DNA from: Pectobacterium sp. PL152
GTDB taxonomy: Bacteria > Pseudomonadota > Gammaproteobacteria > Enterobacterales > Enterobacteriaceae
DNA length: 64,000 nucleotides
Direction: 5' to 3'
Assembly (NCBI GenBank): GCA_021907015.1
Contig: CP091064.1
Coordinates: 1,860,001 to 1,924,000 of the forward strand
Part shown: positions 11,101-19,783 of the stretch, piece after piece
Layout: the number at the start of each line of letters is the position of its first letter
Position numbering within the stretch: position 1 is the first letter of the stretch
Position numbers and translations under genes: made by a program
The notes under the pieces: generated by a model
The model's database searches: none
The model's input: the letters and a program-made list of their open reading frames with translations, nothing else
What the model was told of the DNA's origin: nothing

Positions 11101-12562
11101 GACCAGTCTGCCTTGCCCATCCTGTCGGTATTCCGCCAGCAGGGTTTTTTGGCCAGTGTCGATACGTTGTATCTGGCGCAGGAATTCCCCCTGCCATACC
11201 AGCAGCAGCTCGATGCCGTCGCTGTGTCTGATCTTGCGCAGGTAGCCTTTGGGATCGCGAAGAAAGTTGATTCGGTTGTGGTGGTTGTCAGTAATGGACG
11301 ACAGCAGCAGTTGGTCGCCCTGCTTGACGGTAAAGGCACGCCAGGTCTGGCTGTCGCGGTGCCACAGATGAAAGCCGTTATGGCGCTTGACCAGTTTGAA
11401 TTCGGGGTATTCGGCACAGTACACCACCGTTGCACCGATCCCGAAGGTGAAGTCGATGTCATAGCCCTGCGCCAGGGTAAGCGTCACATGGATGTCACCC
11501 TGGTCAGTGCGATCAACGGTAGCGACTTCACTCCAGCTATCGTGCCAGCCATGACCCAGCAAGCCAGTATGAGGGCTACCAGAGCGGTAGGTGCGCTCGA
11601 ACAGCAGCGGAATAGTTTGGCCCAGTGCCAGATCGAGGCGTTTTTCAATGACTTCGCCACTGGCGATGTAGACGGGATCTTTCAGGAAGCCGCGAATGGA
11701 CTCAGTGACACGCGCCAGCCCTTTGCTTTCTTTAAAGCCGTTTTGGCGCATTCCACTGCGCTACGGAGTCCTTTCAGGGCAAATGATGCCCCAGCCTGCA
11801 TGCCTCGCAGTACGGCCATCGGTCCTTTGGTAAACAGAGTGCCCAATCCCCGGAACAGACCGCGACTGGGGGCATCAGGAATTCCACCGCGAGTATCAGC
11901 GCTTTCTCCCAGCCGCTGAACTCGTCCTCTACCTTGAGTGGAGAGGCCTGACCAGAGCCAAAGAATACTGTTGATGCCCCTTCCTTGATCGTGGCCCCAC
12001 ATACGGTTTTGTCCCCCACCCTCGCGGCGTGGTAGCCCTCAACGAATACCGTGGCGCTGCCCTGAGCAATCAGTTGTGGGCCATTGTGTTTATCGCAGAG
12101 CACCGCATCGATTTTCGCGCGGGAGACCGGATTACCCTCAGCAAAGACTTTCTTCGAACCATCCTTGACCGCCCCTGATGCCGGCATGATGCTGTCCACC
12201 ATCGCCGAGGTCTTTCTACTGACATCGGAGATTAAATCACCCAAAGCGAATACGGCCCCGAATCCGAGCGCCAATTTGGCTGCACCCACAACCAGCGCCA
12301 GCCCCGCTCCACCTGTTACCCCGGTTAACAACACCAGACCGGCAACGACAGCAGATGCAGCGGCAAACGCGGCCGCTGCAACCACAGCACCAGCCAGAGC
12401 GCCAAGCAATGCCCCCGCCAGGCTACTGTGCTTGATAGCCTTGCCTGGCGAGGTGGGCGGCTTACCATGCCCCGGTTCAGGTAACGTGGGTGACAGTTTG
12501 GGGCGGTTACCCGCATGCATTGCTCCTACTCGCGCGATGCGGGAAAGAATTTCCTCACGCAT
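8190..12562 (-). pseudogene. PAAR/Rhs polymorphic toxin (T6SS effector), frameshifted
   Basis: Type VI secretion effector of about 1,458 residues once repaired. The N-terminus (MREEILSRIARVGAMHAG) holds a prePAAR-type region with a long hydrophobic segment (LAGALLGALAGAVVAAAAF), then a PAAR domain that would cap VgrG. Tens of YD repeats form the Rhs cocoon, and the core ends near GWVDPFGLAAC. The last ~140 residues are a variable toxin tip containing RPDYHLELPGGKVAVFDITT, suggestive of a nuclease of the restriction-endonuclease fold. Breaks lie at the G5 run 11868-11872, AAA 11734-11736 and near 10235 (two bases lost or one gained). The start overlaps the chaperone stop by 8 bp. Confidence 0.8.
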
Positions 12563-13001
12563 GGCTACCTGCCTTATCCTCCGGTGTGGCAGGTGGCTTA
12601 GATGCTTTGAAGGTCTCAACCACCGCCAACAGGCTGGCTTTGTTCTCATCACTGAGCACATCGGCTGCGGTGATGGTGAACGTCAGCAGCAGGTTGCCAC
12701 GCACCTGCATCACGACGACCTGATGCATCGGGCCTTCCGGTGACTGCCAGGTGTACTCCAGCGCTCGTGCAGGTTCCCCAGCCAGCGTCAGCGTCCAGGT
12801 CAGTGTTTCTTTATAATCATTGAGGTGGGCGGAAAACTGCTCCAGCGTTTTCTCATAAACCGTTTCCGGTGTCTGACCTGGTTCTGTCAGCGTGCGGTTG
12901 ACTACCAGATTCGCTGTTTCATTCGGCAGTACAAAAACGTGCAGGGACTCATCACGCCACTGCGCTGGAATAGCCAGTGTGCCTTCATTCATCTGATACA
13001 T
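12555..13001 (-). CDS. EagR-type T6SS effector chaperone (DUF1795/DcrB-like)
   Basis: 148-residue DUF1795 protein of the Eag family. These chaperones bind the hydrophobic prePAAR segment of PAAR/Rhs effectors and load them on VgrG. The sequence is compact alpha/beta with the family pattern FVLPNETANLVVNRTL and no signal peptide. The start MYQMNEG has AAGGA upstream; an inner ATG three codons on is also possible. The gene follows vgrG by 29 bp and overlaps the start of the Rhs gene by 8 bp, the classic vgrG-eag-rhs order, which strongly supports the assignment. Confidence 0.85.
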   Translation of the reverse strand: MYQMNEGTLAIPAQWRDESLHVFVLPNETANLVVNRTLTEPGQTPETVYEKTLEQFSAHLNDYKETLTWTLTLAGEPARALEYTWQSPEGPMHQVVVMQVRGNLLLTFTITAADVLSDENKASLLAVVETFKASKPPATPEDKAGSHA

Positions 13002-13030
13002 GTTTCACGCGTCCTTGTTGTTTTTGTTAT

Positions 13031-14881
13031 TCAGTTCAGATCGATGCGGTCACCATTGACGGTGACGGTAGTGCCCTTGATATTGATGGCCCCTTCCTTG
13101 CTGATCGCAATGAAGCCGCCATCGGTGGCGATCAGGATGCCGCCTTGCTTCGATTGGATAAGGATGTTGTTTTTCACTTGCAGGCTGTCGTGAATTTCTT
13201 CTGTTGCCGTGACATCGCCCACTACTGTGCTGCGGCTACCGGAGATGGCAATGGTTTGCTGCCCCTGGATTTCGGTGGACTGGTCTTTGATGACCGACAC
13301 TGCCTGATTGCCGCCGACGTTTTCGGTATGGTCAGCAGTCACGGTAGTACTGCGGTTGTTCAGCACCACGGTGTTCATGTCTTTCTGAGCGTGGATAAAC
13401 ACTTCTTCCTGCCCGGCCTGGTCTTCAAAGCGCAGTTCATTGAAGCCCGCGCCCTTGTGTGTTGACGTACGCAGCGAGGTGCGTGTCTTGTTCGCCGGCA
13501 GTGGATACGGTGAAGGATTGGTGGCATGGAACGTGCGGCCTGTCACAATCGGCTGGTCGGGGTCGCCTTCGAGGAAGCTGACAATCACCTCATGGCCGAT
13601 GCGTGGGATGGCTATCAGGCCGTACTGACCGCCTGCCCAGCCCTGACTGACGCGCACCCAGCAGGAGCTTTGGTCGTCGCTGGCACCATATCTGTCCCAC
13701 GGGAATTGCAGTTTGATGCGCCCGTATTCGTCGCAGTAGATTTCCTCACCTGCCGGGCCGACCACGGTGGCAATCTGCGGGCCATCCACCATCGGTTTGT
13801 ATGGCAGATCGGCACGCCAGGTGCTTTTGGCACTGATCACCTCGAAACTGTTGCTGTAGGTCGTCGGCTCGCCACCGCTTTCTTCTTCCAGCGCCTGCGG
13901 TTGCTGCCCACTGTGGGTGATCGCCACCAGTTGCCAGGCCGCATTAAGTGTCGGATTGGGGTGTTCAGTCAGGGTAAAGCTGCTCCCCGGCATCAGCATC
14001 GCGGCATTTGATTCACCCGATCCCGTCATGGCACCGGCGCGCAATGCATCCAGCCGATAGCCGGTAAAGGCCTTGCCGCTCGGATCTTGTTTGAAGCGTC
14101 CGGGATAGTCGAAGTGTTGATAGCTTTCACGCTGGTTCGCCAACTCACCGCTCATCTTGCTGTGCAGCAGGCCGTAGGCGGGGGTTTTGAAGCTGTAATC
14201 CTTGAGCGCGACTTCTGCTGTGCTGACGGCTTCGGCGTAGCGGAAACGTCTGACATATTCGCCTTCACTCAGCCCCTGCGTGGCGAGGTTGAAGAACAGT
14301 TCCGGGCCTTTGCCAAGCGCCCCGGCGTCATCGGCAAAGACAACTCGGTGCTTACCGGCCTCAAACTCATGGAAAAAGTACAGGCCTTCCTCAGCCGCCA
14401 AACGGGCGACAAAGGCCAAATCACTTTCCCGGTACTGCACACAGTATTCGCGGGGCGCGTGGTCGTGCCGCAGTGCAAAGGCGTAGTCGGTGATGCCGGA
14501 CTCTTCCAGCAACGTACCAATAATCGCTTCTGGCTTCTGTGCCTGGAAGATCCGCGCATTGGTGCGCAGCCCCAGCCGCCACAGCGCCGGTCGCACTTCT
14601 GCCTGATAGCGGGTACGGCGAAAACCGGTGTCGCCCTGCGCAAAGGCGCTGACAATACCGCTGACACGGCGCTTGAGTTCACCTTCGTACCACACCAGCA
14701 GTTCACACGGCTGATCCAGCACGGCACCAAAGTCGATACCCGGCAGCGGGCTGGCCAGATTCAGCGACAGGGAAAACGGCTGGTTCAGTGCCTCGCTGAG
14801 CTGAAAATCCACCACCGCAAAGGTGCTCTCGGGCAATGCACCGACCTTTACCGTGAACTGTAATCCTGTACTGTTTGCCAC
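13031..14881 (-). CDS. vgrG: Type VI secretion spike protein VgrG
   Basis: Trimeric spike of the T6SS puncturing device. The N-terminal gp27-like part starts at [20 protein letters not shown], followed by the gp5 OB-fold region ([32 protein letters not shown]). The C-terminus is a beta-helix of short valine-rich repeats ([20 protein letters not shown]). I place the start at GTG 14881, preceded by AGGAGG, which gives the normal MANSTGLQF-type N-terminus and 616 residues. An in-frame ATG at 14908 lies upstream of that site. The frame is intact. It follows hcp with a hairpin between them and leads into the EagR-Rhs effector that it presumably carries. Confidence 0.93.
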   Translation of the reverse strand: MANSTGLQFTVKVGALPESTFAVVDFQLSEALNQPFSLSLNLASPLPGIDFGAVLDQPCELLVWYEGELKRRVSGIVSAFAQGDTGFRRTRYQAEVRPALWRLGLRTNARIFQAQKPEAIIGTLLEESGITDYAFALRHDHAPREYCVQYRESDLAFVARLAAEEGLYFFHEFEAGKHRVVFADDAGALGKGPELFFNLATQGLSEGEYVRRFRYAEAVSTAEVALKDYSFKTPAYGLLHSKMSGELANQRESYQHFDYPGRFKQDPSGKAFTGYRLDALRAGAMTGSGESNAAMLMPGSSFTLTEHPNPTLNAAWQLVAITHSGQQPQALEEESGGEPTTYSNSFEVISAKSTWRADLPYKPMVDGPQIATVVGPAGEEIYCDEYGRIKLQFPWDRYGASDDQSSCWVRVSQGWAGGQYGLIAIPRIGHEVIVSFLEGDPDQPIVTGRTFHATNPSPYPLPANKTRTSLRTSTHKGAGFNELRFEDQAGQEEVFIHAQKDMNTVVLNNRSTTVTADHTENVGGNQAVSVIKDQSTEIQGQQTIAISGSRSTVVGDVTATEEIHDSLQVKNNILIQSKQGGILIATDGGFIAISKEGAINIKGTTVTVNGDRIDLN

Positions 14882-14941
14882 ACGTCCTCCTGATGCTGTC
14901 ATCCACACTCAGGCATGGCATGAGCCATGACTCAGTGCAGG

Positions 14942-14964
14942 AAACCCGGCACAGGGCCGGGTTT
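14942..14964 (-). terminator. Hairpin between hcp and vgrG (possible attenuator)
   Basis: Perfect 9-bp stem AAACCCGGC (14942-14950) and GCCGGGTTT (14956-14964) with a 5-nt loop. No long T-run follows on the minus strand, so it may act as a partial terminator or a 3' stabiliser. Either would give more hcp than vgrG message. Confidence 0.5.
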
Positions 14965-14972
14965 GAGCAGCA

Positions 14973-15491
14973 TCAAGCTTCGACAGGCGTGCGCCAGTCG
15001 TCAGAACCAGAGGTTCCGGCCACAGTGTGCTCCCAGTCGACTTTGCGGTAGGCCAGAGAGACTTCGATCAGTTGGGTGTAATCGAGCTTGGACGGGTCCT
15101 GGCAGTGTGGCATTTTGCAGTCGATATCCACGATGGTGGCGTCAGTCAGCACGGTAGAGAAGAAGTGCTCCTGCTTGCCTTCCACTGAGGTGCGATACCA
15201 CTTCAACGTGACGGTCGGCAGCATTTCACCGGAGGCCAGGGCGTTGTACATCAGTGGCACCGCTTTGTTCAGCGCGACGGTGAACTTGAACGGCTTGTGG
15301 ACACGCTGACCAGACGGTTGGCCAGACTGCGGATCGGTCGGCACGGTGACGACGTGTTTGAATTCCTGTACCAGCATTTCATCTTCATGGCCTTCCACAT
15401 AGATGTTGCCGACAGAATCAGAAGTGAAGGCTCCAGCGGTGATGTTGCCCTGCGTTTTTCCTTCGATGCTGATATAGCATGGAGTTGGCAT
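14973..15491 (-). CDS. hcp: Type VI secretion tube protein Hcp
   Basis: 172-residue Hcp1-family protein, the hexameric ring that stacks into the T6SS inner tube and is secreted. Typical start MPTPCYISIEGKTQGNI, the conserved stretch GHEDEMLVQEFKHVVTVP, and the closing part LIEVSLAYRKVDWEHT. Start ATG 15491 has GGAG upstream. It heads the hcp-vgrG-eagR-rhs module. No structural T6SS genes (tssB/C/J/K/M, clpV) are in the window, so this is an orphan secretion/effector module dependent on an apparatus elsewhere. A -24/-12 promoter was sought upstream and not found. Confidence 0.95.
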   Translation of the reverse strand: MPTPCYISIEGKTQGNITAGAFTSDSVGNIYVEGHEDEMLVQEFKHVVTVPTDPQSGQPSGQRVHKPFKFTVALNKAVPLMYNALASGEMLPTVTLKWYRTSVEGKQEHFFSTVLTDATIVDIDCKMPHCQDPSKLDYTQLIEVSLAYRKVDWEHTVAGTSGSDDWRTPVEA

Positions 15492-16004
15492 AGTCTTGCT
15501 CCTTTCCTTGTTGTTGATATAGGTAACGCTTCGTCGTTACTTATATCAATAACCATGCCAACTTTTATCTTGCTGTTTTTATTGATTATTTACTTAAATG
15601 AAATTTCCCCTAAGCCAAATTTGAGCAAGAAGTTGCTCAGACCATCCCGAAACAATGATGATTCTTTGTAAAACTGACCCAGACAGTCGGATTATTCTGT
15701 GATCTGCGCAATAAATGGCCTGAGATTCGCAGTTATTCTGATAATTTTGATTAATTTTTGAGACTACCATCTCCTTGAGAGGGTATGGCTATCAATCTTT
15801 CAAATAATAGTGTGTAAACATTAGCTTCTCGATCGACCAGTAATTAGAACCAATAACATGATGTGCTTAAAAGTTTTTGAGTGCGGCGCATTTTTCACTT
15901 ATCTTGTTTAGGCCTTTGGCAAAATCCATCGGCGGGGATTTGCACCCCCTATACATGTGTCCCATCAGCGTTTAGGCGCTGGTGTGCCTGAGTACGCCCC
16001 TGTT
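15492..16004. other. Intergenic region upstream of hcp with degenerate Icd-like repeat
   Basis: 513 bp. The left part is probably the hcp promoter/leader; no clear promoter is recognised. The right part (15893-16009) is a near copy of 16428-16544, where it encodes the start of an Icd/Ash-like peptide. Here the ATG is lost and a TAG interrupts it. Confidence 0.55.
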
Positions 16005-16009
16005 ATGGC
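15893..16009 (+). repeat. Degenerate copy of Icd-like leader repeat (copy 1)
   Basis: About 117 bp matching 16428-16544. The shared core runs from TTTCACTTATCTT through CCTTTGGCAAAATCCAT and TGCCTGAGTACGCCCCTGTT. It leads directly into a Ner-like gene instead of the C4-like hairpin, so it appears to be a recombined or decayed module. Confidence 0.65.
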
Positions 16010-16250
16010 GCAGCAGCAACAGGACTGGCACCGGGCGGATATCGTCGCCGCACGTCACAAGAAACGTATCAGCCTGGCCGCACTCTCACGACAGGCTGGA
16101 CTCAGTGATTCCACTCTCGCCAATACGTTTTATCGCCCCTAGCCGAAAGGCGAAAAATTGATTGCAGAAGCGCTGGACATGGACCCAGCCGAGATCTGGC
16201 CGAGCCGGTATTACGATGAGACGGGCAACAAAGTCACCCGAAGGTTCTAA
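16005..16250 (+). pseudogene. Ner/Nlp-family DNA-binding protein, amber-interrupted
   Basis: Second Ner-like gene (MAQQQQDWHRADIVAAR, then SLAALSRQAGLSDSTLAN and PAEIWPSRYYDETGNK), 81 codons in one frame. It is broken by TAG at 16140-16142, where paralogues have the tryptophan of the RPWPKGE motif; a single G-to-A change of TGG explains it. The stop removes the second half of the domain. Unlike the frameshifts in this window, this is a substitution and so more likely a true mutation. The start ATG is the last part of the Icd-like repeat. Confidence 0.75.
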
Positions 16251-16427
16251 AAAGTACGAATACCCGTTTCTGGCTAAAAACAACCACTTGCTGGCAAAAT
16301 CATCTGCCAGCACAAAAATGCGTCTTCACCACCTGTTTTACTTACTACTCTCCCGACATGCTGCCATAACAGCTCAACGCCGCCAGTCCTCCAACACAAC
16401 AACTTTTTAATTTGAGAAAGCTGCAAA

Positions 16428-16544
16428 TTTCACTTATCTTAATTATGCCTTTGGCAAAATCCATTGGCGGGGATTTGCAGCCCCTTAGCGAGTTACCCAT
16501 CAGCGTTCGCACGCTGGTGTGCCTGAGTACGCCCCTGTTATGGC
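16428..16544 (+). repeat. Icd-like leader repeat (copy 2)
   Basis: Partner of 15893-16009. In this copy the repeat contains the intact start of the small Icd/Ash-like ORF and runs into the C4-like hairpin region. Confidence 0.65.
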
Positions 16545-16582
16545 GGTTCAGGCAGGGGAGGACAATGTCCTCGCCGGTTTAG
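16445..16582 (+). CDS. Small Icd/Ash-like phage peptide
   Basis: ORF of 45 residues beginning MPLAKSIGGDLQPLSELPIS and ending RTMSSPV. I recognise this as the common stretch of P4/P1-type 'Icd-like/Ash' ORFs (host cell division inhibitor family), which overlap the C4-type antisense RNA region. The ORF overlaps the long stem at 16542-16620. In this family the frame is often longer or read with the RNA element, so whether this short form is translated is unclear. No strong ribosome binding site is visible. Confidence 0.45.
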   Translation: MPLAKSIGGDLQPLSELPISVRTLVCLSTPLLWRFRQGRTMSSPV

Positions 16583-16620
16583 GTAACTTGCCCGGTACTG
16601 CAAACCCTGTCTGAATCGCC
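16542..16620 (+). ncRNA. C4-antisense-RNA-like structured element
   Basis: Two 16-nt arms pair fully when G-U pairs are allowed: 16542-16557 (GGCGGTTCAGGCAGGG) with 16605-16620 (CCCTGTCTGAATCGCC). Inside is a second hairpin GAGGAC/GTCCTC (16558-16563/16567-16572). Location within an Icd-like ORF and upstream of a Ner-like gene matches the C4 immunity RNA of P1/P4-type phages. The structure is seen directly; the family name is inferred. Confidence 0.5.
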
Positions 16621-16649
16621 ACCAGCAGTAAGACTCAGGGTTACTTCAT

Positions 16650-16904
16650 ATGACAATGAACAAGCAGGACTGGCACAACGCCGATATCATCGCAGGCCTT
16701 CGCAAAAAGCACACCACACTGGCTGCTTTGTCCCGACAAGCCGGGCTAAGCTCCTCTACTCTCGCCAACGCACTCACACGCTCCTGGCCGAAAGGCGAAC
16801 AACTGATTGCCAATGCACTCGGCGTGGAACCCGCCGAAATCTGGCCTAGTCGGTATTTTGATGATGATGGCAATAAACTGGAAAGGAAAACTAGGAATAG
16901 TTGA
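16650..16904 (+). CDS. Ner/Nlp-family DNA-binding protein
   Basis: 84-residue Ner-like protein with all hallmarks: DWHNADIIAGLRKKHTTLAA, helix-turn-helix SRQAGLSSSTLANAL, WPKGEQLI, and PAEIWPSRYFDDDG. The start could be ATG 16650 or ATG 16656 (MNKQDW). It follows the Icd/C4-like element by 30 bp, suggesting one phage-derived immunity or regulatory unit. It is the intact counterpart of the amber-broken paralogue 0.6 kb upstream. Targets are unknown. Confidence 0.87.
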   Translation: MTMNKQDWHNADIIAGLRKKHTTLAALSRQAGLSSSTLANALTRSWPKGEQLIANALGVEPAEIWPSRYFDDDGNKLERKTRNS

Positions 16905-16969
16905 TTGACTTGCGTTCCACACCAGGGAAATAAGCGCTGCAGAATTTTAATTATTATGAAAGAAAATAA

Positions 16970-16988
16970 GAGGTGATGCCCTCACCTC
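16970..16988 (+). terminator. Candidate terminator after Ner-like gene
   Basis: Stem GAGGTGA (16970-16976) and TCACCTC (16982-16988), 65 bp after the Ner-like stop. It is flanked by A-rich rather than T-rich sequence on the plus strand, so it is weak. The rest of 16905-17195 holds nothing recognisable. Confidence 0.4.
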
Positions 16989-17195
16989 ATAAAATCAGCG
17001 ACAAAATTCATTTCCAGACGCTTAAAAATACAGCTGAGTTTTTTTAACCAGAAATTGAATATGAATTAAAAATTCATCTAGGCGTGATCTGTATTAGAAC
17101 ACGAGAAAACCTGATATATTTCAAAGAGCGATTAGCTGACGTTAACGCCCTCAGCAGCGGAAAACATTTCCGACCAATTGGAGTTGTCAGGCACA

Positions 17196-18060
17196 TTATT
17201 CCTTTGGATGAAACACAAACTTCTCACCCGGAACCAAATTGAAATTACAATCCTCTGGCTTCAGGCCATTAATCTTAAGAAGATTAATGGCCTTTGCTTT
17301 ATCTTCTAAATCTCGGATTATCTTTTGCTCAAGAGCCTCAACGTGAGAAAGCATATGTAGAAACCCGTTAAGTATATCGTCTCCCTCTTTCAGCAGTTGC
17401 GCTCTAGAAACGTCTGACGTTCTGATATTCAACTCTTGAATTCCCGAGTGAGCCACCTGGGAATTTCTCAACTTGTTAACGAGATCCATATGATCCATGG
17501 CGCAGTGCTCGAACTCTAGACACAAATGATATGGATGTGCCAAAGTTCCAACCAATGAAACGAAGTGAGGTTTTTATCATTTGCTCGTTTACAGCTTGGG
17601 CATGGTGCTTCTAGCAATTGGCCCAGCGCCATTCTTCCGTATATTGATTCAGGTATATGTGTGCAGTAGAGAAGCTGTTTAATTGCAACTTCGCAGAGTC
17701 TTGCAGAATATAAAATCATTTCATTGTAAATTCTCAGCCGTTCAATTTCTGAATCTACTTCATCATGACTAGGCTCAGCAGCTCCGTGCGCATAATTATG
17801 AAAATAGTTAATAACCCTCCCCATAATAAGTGACAAAGTAACTCCATTTTTGTATACGGATTAGTGAACCCACTTCTTTCCGGTGCCTCTTGAGCAGGCA
17901 TAAGAGACAAATGTCCTCGCTGCTGCATCCAAGCACGCATATCTGTTGCGATCGGCAGCAAGTTTATTCCGCCAATCATCTCACCCAACCAGCGAAAAGC
18001 TCTAGGATCATACCCCCAAGAGTGATGGGCACCATGCCACTCACGCTTTTTAGTTTTCAT
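17196..18060 (-). pseudogene. Hypothetical protein, frameshifted
   Basis: Three overlapping frames form one protein of about 288 residues once a base is added at the T5 run 17847-17851 and at CC 17552-17553. It begins MKTKKREWHGAHHSWGYDPR, is mostly alpha-helical, contains a CPSC pair (APCPSCKRAND) that could be a half zinc site, and has a coiled-coil-like C-terminal part (SHVEALEQKIIRDLEDKAKA). The family was not recognised. Composition is low in GC, and the gene lies in the island cargo next to two other hypothetical genes on the same strand. Confidence 0.5.
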
Positions 18061-18280
18061 TTCGATTGATTACCTCGCCATGCCTAATACCTCAACAACC
18101 GATTCCACTTTTTTGCGGACTACGCAAAAAACACATAGTTGATTGATTTTTATATTTCAAAACATCCAACTAAAAAAACCACCCGAATGTTTTTGCTAAT
18201 TTCCTTTGCAAACAACTCATGAAGTTTTTGAAAAAATTCATATTCCTTTTGAAATATTGACTGTTCAGATTCCGCCATAA

Positions 18281-18933
18281 TTAAATCGTATTGTTTTGCT
18301 GGCTCAAATATCTTTTCATTTCACTGATAAGCATAGATTTATTCATATCGTTAGACATATCAATAGAAACAAACCTTCTCATTAATGGCATCAACTGATT
18401 AGGGTCTATATCTTTTATAATTTCTTCGGCCTTTTTCTTTCTTTCTGAATAGATAGCATTAATCTCGTTTGTGCGTTTTTCTGCCAACCTCATAAGCTCT
18501 GGGTATGAACCAGTAGCCAAGGCAAGCTCCTCATATTTTAGAAACAAATCAGATCTACATTTTTTTACCACCACATCAAGCTCTTCGACCCTCTTTTTAG
18601 CTCAGAATTTGCTTTGACGACTGACATTGGGATAGCTTCATAATCTCGCCCCAACTTGGATTCAGGAGTCTCAAACATATGTACTATTTCATCAAACATA
18701 AGTTGATAAGAACCTGCTAAATCTCCATATTTTAGAAAAAGTTCATTATGTGAGGTCGAACAAAAGCCTTGCAATTCTCTCATAGGCCTGTAGTAATCTT
18801 TTATAAGCTCCATTTGAAGGCCTTGATCTTTCTTGTAGCTCTCTAGCACTCCTGCAAAAAGAAAAGATCCCAAGAATATTGGAATTATGGCAATTAGCAA
18901 TTGACTAGAAAATGATGATGCTCCGTTGCTCAC
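18281..18933 (-). pseudogene. Hypothetical membrane-anchored coiled-coil protein, frameshifted
   Basis: Two overlapping frames join into about 217 residues if a base is added to the T5 run 18594-18598 (restoring NSELKKRVEELDVVVKK). An N-terminal transmembrane segment (LLIAIIPIFLGSFLFAGVL, about residues 12-30) is followed by a long charged helical region. The family was not recognised. The layout (membrane anchor plus coiled coil) is seen in several accessory or defence genes, but nothing here proves such a role. It is followed by the 288-residue hypothetical gene after about 220 bp of AT-rich sequence. Confidence 0.5.
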
Positions 18934-19021
18934 GGAATCTCCTTAAAATATAACGCAGAAATAATCAGCCACCTGTCAGGAGTGGGCGACCAACAGGCCA
19001 CGAAAGAAATTGATTGACTGG

Positions 19022-19567
19022 CTAGCTATAACCCAGAACCTTGGTTAAAACATTGACTATGGTTCCCACTGCAACCTGAAGTGAGGTTTCTGACGACTTT
19101 TCAAACACCGCTTTCAAAACAGAGATATTTTTGTCATTCTCATCAGCTATCTCTCCACCTTTGAATGATTTATTCAGATGAGAAAACCCCTTCGCCGTGA
19201 GCTGATATCCATTATCACAGTGACGTATGAGGCCTTCCCAGCACAGAAAATCTAAGGTGCCATTGAAAATTCGTTCTTGCCGGTCTACACCATTACGCTG
19301 GTCACGCTCTAGTTCAGCAAGTCGTGCCTCAATAGCGGGACGCTTTTCCTTGACCGTCGCCTTCAGATCCTCATCCTCTACGCAATCAACTATGTCAGCA
19401 ATATCACGCCTGATCCTCAACTGTTTTAACTCTTCATAATTATCAAAATTCAAATAATCCGCAATCACTTCCCGCTGCTTGATAGCGATCGGAACAGGAA
19501 AGCTGTCATACAAGGTCTCAAATACCTTAGCGGCATAAATTGAAAATTGATCAATATTATCTGACAT
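19022..19567 (-). CDS. Hypothetical protein
   Basis: 181 residues, intact. The first half is charged and helical (KQREVIADYLNFDNYEELKQ). Residues about 100-140 look like a winged-helix unit (FNGTLDFLCWEGLIRHCDNG then YQLTAKGFSHLNKSF), and the C-terminus is a short hydrophobic helix. The family was not recognised. It is the first gene inward from the integrase on the same strand, separated by about 220 bp. A DNA-binding or regulatory role for the island is possible but unproven. Confidence 0.6.
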   Translation of the reverse strand: MSDNIDQFSIYAAKVFETLYDSFPVPIAIKQREVIADYLNFDNYEELKQLRIRRDIADIVDCVEDEDLKATVKEKRPAIEARLAELERDQRNGVDRQERIFNGTLDFLCWEGLIRHCDNGYQLTAKGFSHLNKSFKGGEIADENDKNISVLKAVFEKSSETSLQVAVGTIVNVLTKVLGYS

Positions 19568-19783
19568 AAAAATCCTGATTGGCTAAAATATTATTGTTAC
19601 GCATTCTTGGTTTTTCATTTTGACAGAGGAAAAAGCTACAAAAACAGCAATAACCCCCTCAATATATGACGCTTTTTATTAACCCAAAAGCATTTACGCA
19701 GTTGAGAAATGAGATTTTCACAGATCGATGCTCCACCCAAGCCTATAAAGGCTACAGCTTAGCCGAACAACCCACAAACCTCT

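Noticed and set aside
9036-11919. Long plus-strand ORFs opposite the Rhs gene (391, 272 and 268 residues)
   Set aside because: Shadows of the GC-rich YD repeats on the other strand; composition is unnatural and there is no family resemblance.
12084-14863. Plus-strand ORFs of 219, 162, 161 and 258 residues
   Set aside because: Antisense to Rhs/PAAR, EagR and VgrG, which are clear on the minus strand.
15492-15800. Sigma-54 (-24/-12) promoter upstream of hcp
   Set aside because: No TGGCAC-N5-TTGC arrangement was found on the minus strand.
1-19783. Second copy of the tRNA-Gly 3' end as left attachment site
   Set aside because: Not seen within the window; if present it lies further left.
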